Shown here: positions 50,245 through 51,910 of the stretch, in pieces | Numbering within the stretch: the first letter of the stretch is position 1 | Layout: each line of letters starts with the position of its first letter | DNA from: CALBRZ01 sp964511065 | GTDB taxonomy: Bacteria > Planctomycetota > Planctomycetia > Pirellulales > S012-138 | Assembly (NCBI GenBank): GCA_964511065.1 | Contig: CAZEEG010000031.1 | Coordinates: forward strand, 1 to 51,910 | Reading direction: 5' to 3' | Length of the DNA stretch: 51,910 bases | Notes under the pieces: model-generated | What the model was told of the DNA's origin: nothing | The model's input: the letters and a program-made list of their open reading frames with translations, nothing else | The model's database searches: none | Translations under genes and position numbers: made by a program

Positions 50245-51546
50245 TCAGCTTGCGAACAGTTCCTGCGGCAGTTCCACGCCGTGCTCGGCCATCCGTTCCA
50301 CGCACTGCGGCACGTAGCCGGTACGGTAGAACGCGCCTCGGGCACGCCCGGCTTCGTCCAGCCCCTGCTGCTTGAAGCCGAAAATGTCTTCCAGGTGGTA
50401 TTCGCCGCCGCGCACTTCGACGATTTCGGAAATCCGCATCACCCGCCGCACGCCGCCCTTGAGCCGCGACAGATGCACCACCAGCTTGATCCCGGCGGCA
50501 ATGTATTGGCGCACCACCGGCACCGGCAGTTCAAAGCCAGACATCGCCACCATCATCTCCAGCCGCGAGAGCGCGTCGCGGGTGTCGTTGGCGTGAATGG
50601 TGGTGAGCGAGCCTTCGTGGCCGGTGTTCATCGCCTGGAGCATGTCCAGGGCTTCCGCACCGCGAACTTCGCCCACGATGATCCGGTCGGGCCGCATCCG
50701 CAGGCTGTTGCGGACCAGGTCGCGGGCGGCGACCTCCCCGGTGCCCTCGGTGTTGGCTTGCCGTGTTTCCAGGCGGGCCACGTGCGGATGCAGCAGCAGC
50801 AGTTCCGCCGAATCCTCGATGGTGACCAGGCGTTCCTCGCGCGGAATCGCCGACGAAAGCGCATTGAGCAGCGTGGTCTTGCCGGCCCCGGTTCCACCAG
50901 AAATCAAGAAACTGACCCGGGCTGCCACGGCAGCTTCCAGAAACTGCGCCATCTCCGCGGAGATGGAGCCGAACTCCAGGAGCCGGGGCAAAGAAAGTCG
51001 CTCGGCACCAAAGCGGCGGATGGAAAGCTTCGGGCCATCCAGCGCCAGGGGCGGTGCCACCGCGTTGACACGCGAACCATCGGGCAGCCGCGCATCGACC
51101 ATAGGGCTGACTTCGTCAATCCGCCGGCCGACTCGGGCCACGATCCGCTGGACAATCCGCATCACGTGCTGATCGTCGGCAAACACGATCGGTGTCTGCT
51201 CCAGCACGCCGTGCCGTTCCACGTACACTTCGTGAGCGCCATTCACCAGGATGTCGCTCACCGTGGCGTCGTGCATCAGCGGCTCGATGGGGCCAAGCCC
51301 GAACACCTCGTCGTGCAGTTCCTTAAGTAGCCGCTGCCGCAACGCATCGCCCAGCGGCAACCGCCGCCGGGCAATGATCTCCGCGGCCAGCTCGCTGACT
51401 TCCGTTTCCAGGTGTTCGCGCGGAACCTGCCCGGCCAGGGAAAGATCGAGCGATTCGACGATTTCTTCGTGGATCGAAGTTTTCAGGCGCTGGAACTCGA
51501 TGGCCTCCATGTCAGCCGGTTCCGCCAATGCTTTGGCTTGGATCAT
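50245..51546 (-). CDS. tadA: Tad pilus ATPase TadA/CpaF
   Basis: A hexameric secretion ATPase of 433 residues that drives assembly of Flp-type pili. The N-terminal domain includes LKELHDEVFGLGPIEPLMHDATVSDILVNGAHEVYVERHG, typical of CpaF. The motor has Walker A SGGTGAGKTTLLNAL, the Asp box TIEDSAELLL, Walker B IIVGEVRGAEALDMLQAMNTGHEGSLTTIHAN. No VirB11-type plasmid context is present; downstream tadB and tadC confirm the Tad assignment. ATG 51546 was chosen; the frame continues upstream to 51672 without similarity. Confidence 0.94.
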   Translation of the reverse strand: MIQAKALAEPADMEAIEFQRLKTSIHEEIVESLDLSLAGQVPREHLETEVSELAAEIIARRRLPLGDALRQRLLKELHDEVFGLGPIEPLMHDATVSDILVNGAHEVYVERHGVLEQTPIVFADDQHVMRIVQRIVARVGRRIDEVSPMVDARLPDGSRVNAVAPPLALDGPKLSIRRFGAERLSLPRLLEFGSISAEMAQFLEAAVAARVSFLISGGTGAGKTTLLNALSSAIPREERLVTIEDSAELLLLHPHVARLETRQANTEGTGEVAARDLVRNSLRMRPDRIIVGEVRGAEALDMLQAMNTGHEGSLTTIHANDTRDALSRLEMMVAMSGFELPVPVVRQYIAAGIKLVVHLSRLKGGVRRVMRISEIVEVRGGEYHLEDIFGFKQQGLDEAGRARGAFYRTGYVPQCVERMAEHGVELPQELFAS

Positions 51547-51716
51547 CGTATGTTTGCCATGTTCAAAGTAGGGTGGGTGCGTGTACCCCACCAGCACCTC
51601 TTGCTGTTCCACCGGCCGCGGCCACTTAGGCCGTGGGCCGCGGCGGCTTGCGGGCCGCCAATACCTCCGCAATCAACCTGTTCCATTTGGTCCGCGCAGC
51701 GGACCCTGCGGGGGGG
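51547..51716. other. short intergenic region upstream of tadA
   Basis: 170 bp between the truncated upstream gene and tadA, both on the minus strand. No promoter or terminator was recognised, so they may be co-transcribed. Confidence 0.3.
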
Positions 51717-51910
51717 TTATTGCTGAGGCTCGTCACTTGGCGGCGTTGCCGGAGCGGGATTCGTGCCAGGCTTGGTGGCAGCCATCCGGCCCGCAATCTC
51801 CTCGGGCGTGGGTTGGCGGCGCTGGTTGCTGCGGAAGTCCACGCTGCTGATGGCACCGCCGCGGTACACTTCCATCCGCCACTTGGTGTACGGCCGATCG
51901 AGCACCTCGT
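51717..51910 (-). CDS. C-terminal part of an unidentified protein, truncated at the window edge
   Basis: The last 62 or so residues of a protein whose start lies outside the window. Visible sequence: EVLDRPYTKWRMEVYRGGAI, then SSVDFRSNQRRQPTPEEIAG and a Pro/Thr-rich tail ending DEPQQ. Because it precedes tadA in a Tad locus, a pilus-assembly component such as CpaB/RcpC or CpaE/TadZ is possible, but the fragment has no motif that decides this. The frame is open to the edge. Confidence 0.5.
   Translation of the reverse strand, partial: EVLDRPYTKWRMEVYRGGAISSVDFRSNQRRQPTPEEIAGRMAATKPGTNPAPATPPSDEPQQ

Overview
The window looks like a piece of a high-GC planctomycete chromosome (Pirellulales-like), probably a metagenome-assembled scaffold. 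The evidence is family content rather than a marker gene: a DUF1501 protein, a DUF1080 protein with signal peptide, a Tat-exported TIM-barrel epimerase, PD40 propeller and squalene-cyclase-repeat proteins, a membrane protein with the planctomycete 'FSLRTML' segment, a secreted protein of the 'RFFSISTTVSVPDRGG' type, a multihaem cytochrome fused to TPRs, and a SpoVG carrying a zinc ribbon. No rRNA, tRNA, CRISPR array, insertion sequence or prophage was recognised. Four runs of exactly 100 N occur, and each is flanked by the same sequence on both sides. They look like unmerged contig overlaps, and collapsing one of them restores a broken ABC-ATPase reading frame.

Layout. 1-7.6 kb: uvrB (-), a PD40 propeller protein (+), a zinc-ribbon/TM/cyclase-repeat protein (-) and a DEAD-box RNA helicase (-). 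8.3-11.5 kb: DUF1501 (+), then leuD and ilvE (-). 11.8-14.6 kb: a LolC/E-like permease and LolD-like ATPase operon (-). 14.9-18.2 kb: a redoxin (+), a TVP38/DedA-type membrane protein (-) and dnaB (-). 18.7-22.7 kb: a small alpha/beta hydrolase (-), an AtuA-family protein (+), a Gfo/Idh/MocA oxidoreductase (+) and a HAD phosphatase (-). 22.8-28.4 kb: an LRR protein with a Lys/Glu/Pro-rich tail (-), a membrane protein (+), a 78-bp tandem-repeat array, a STAS protein (+), DUF72 and CPBP proteases (-) and a lipoprotein (+). 28.6-32.6 kb: an ispE-spoVG operon (-), a small membrane protein (-) and a Tat-exported epimerase (-).

32.8-38.6 kb is a signalling block on the minus strand. One pair is a HAMP histidine kinase with a sigma-54 response regulator, ended by a strong intrinsic terminator. 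The other is a PAS histidine kinase translationally coupled to an ANTAR (RNA-binding) response regulator. A near-perfect sigma-54 promoter lies at 42175-42190 upstream of a lipoprotein gene, and the sigma-54 regulator is a candidate activator. 39-48 kb: a thioredoxin-like lipoprotein, a sulfotransferase, a DUF1080 protein, the lipoprotein, a UdgX-type uracil-DNA glycosylase, a planctomycete-type secreted protein and the octahaem cytochrome-TPR protein. 48.1-51.9 kb: the end of a Tad/Flp pilus locus (tadC, tadB, tadA and a truncated gene at the edge).

The most noteworthy non-genic signals are a pair of ~125-bp MITE-like elements with AATGTCCGGTC inverted termini, a family of GGCCGGT/ACCGGCC palindromes in intergenic DNA, the 78-bp hairpin-bearing array, the sigma-54 promoter, a possible AUC start codon, and a duplicated gene junction in the lol operon.
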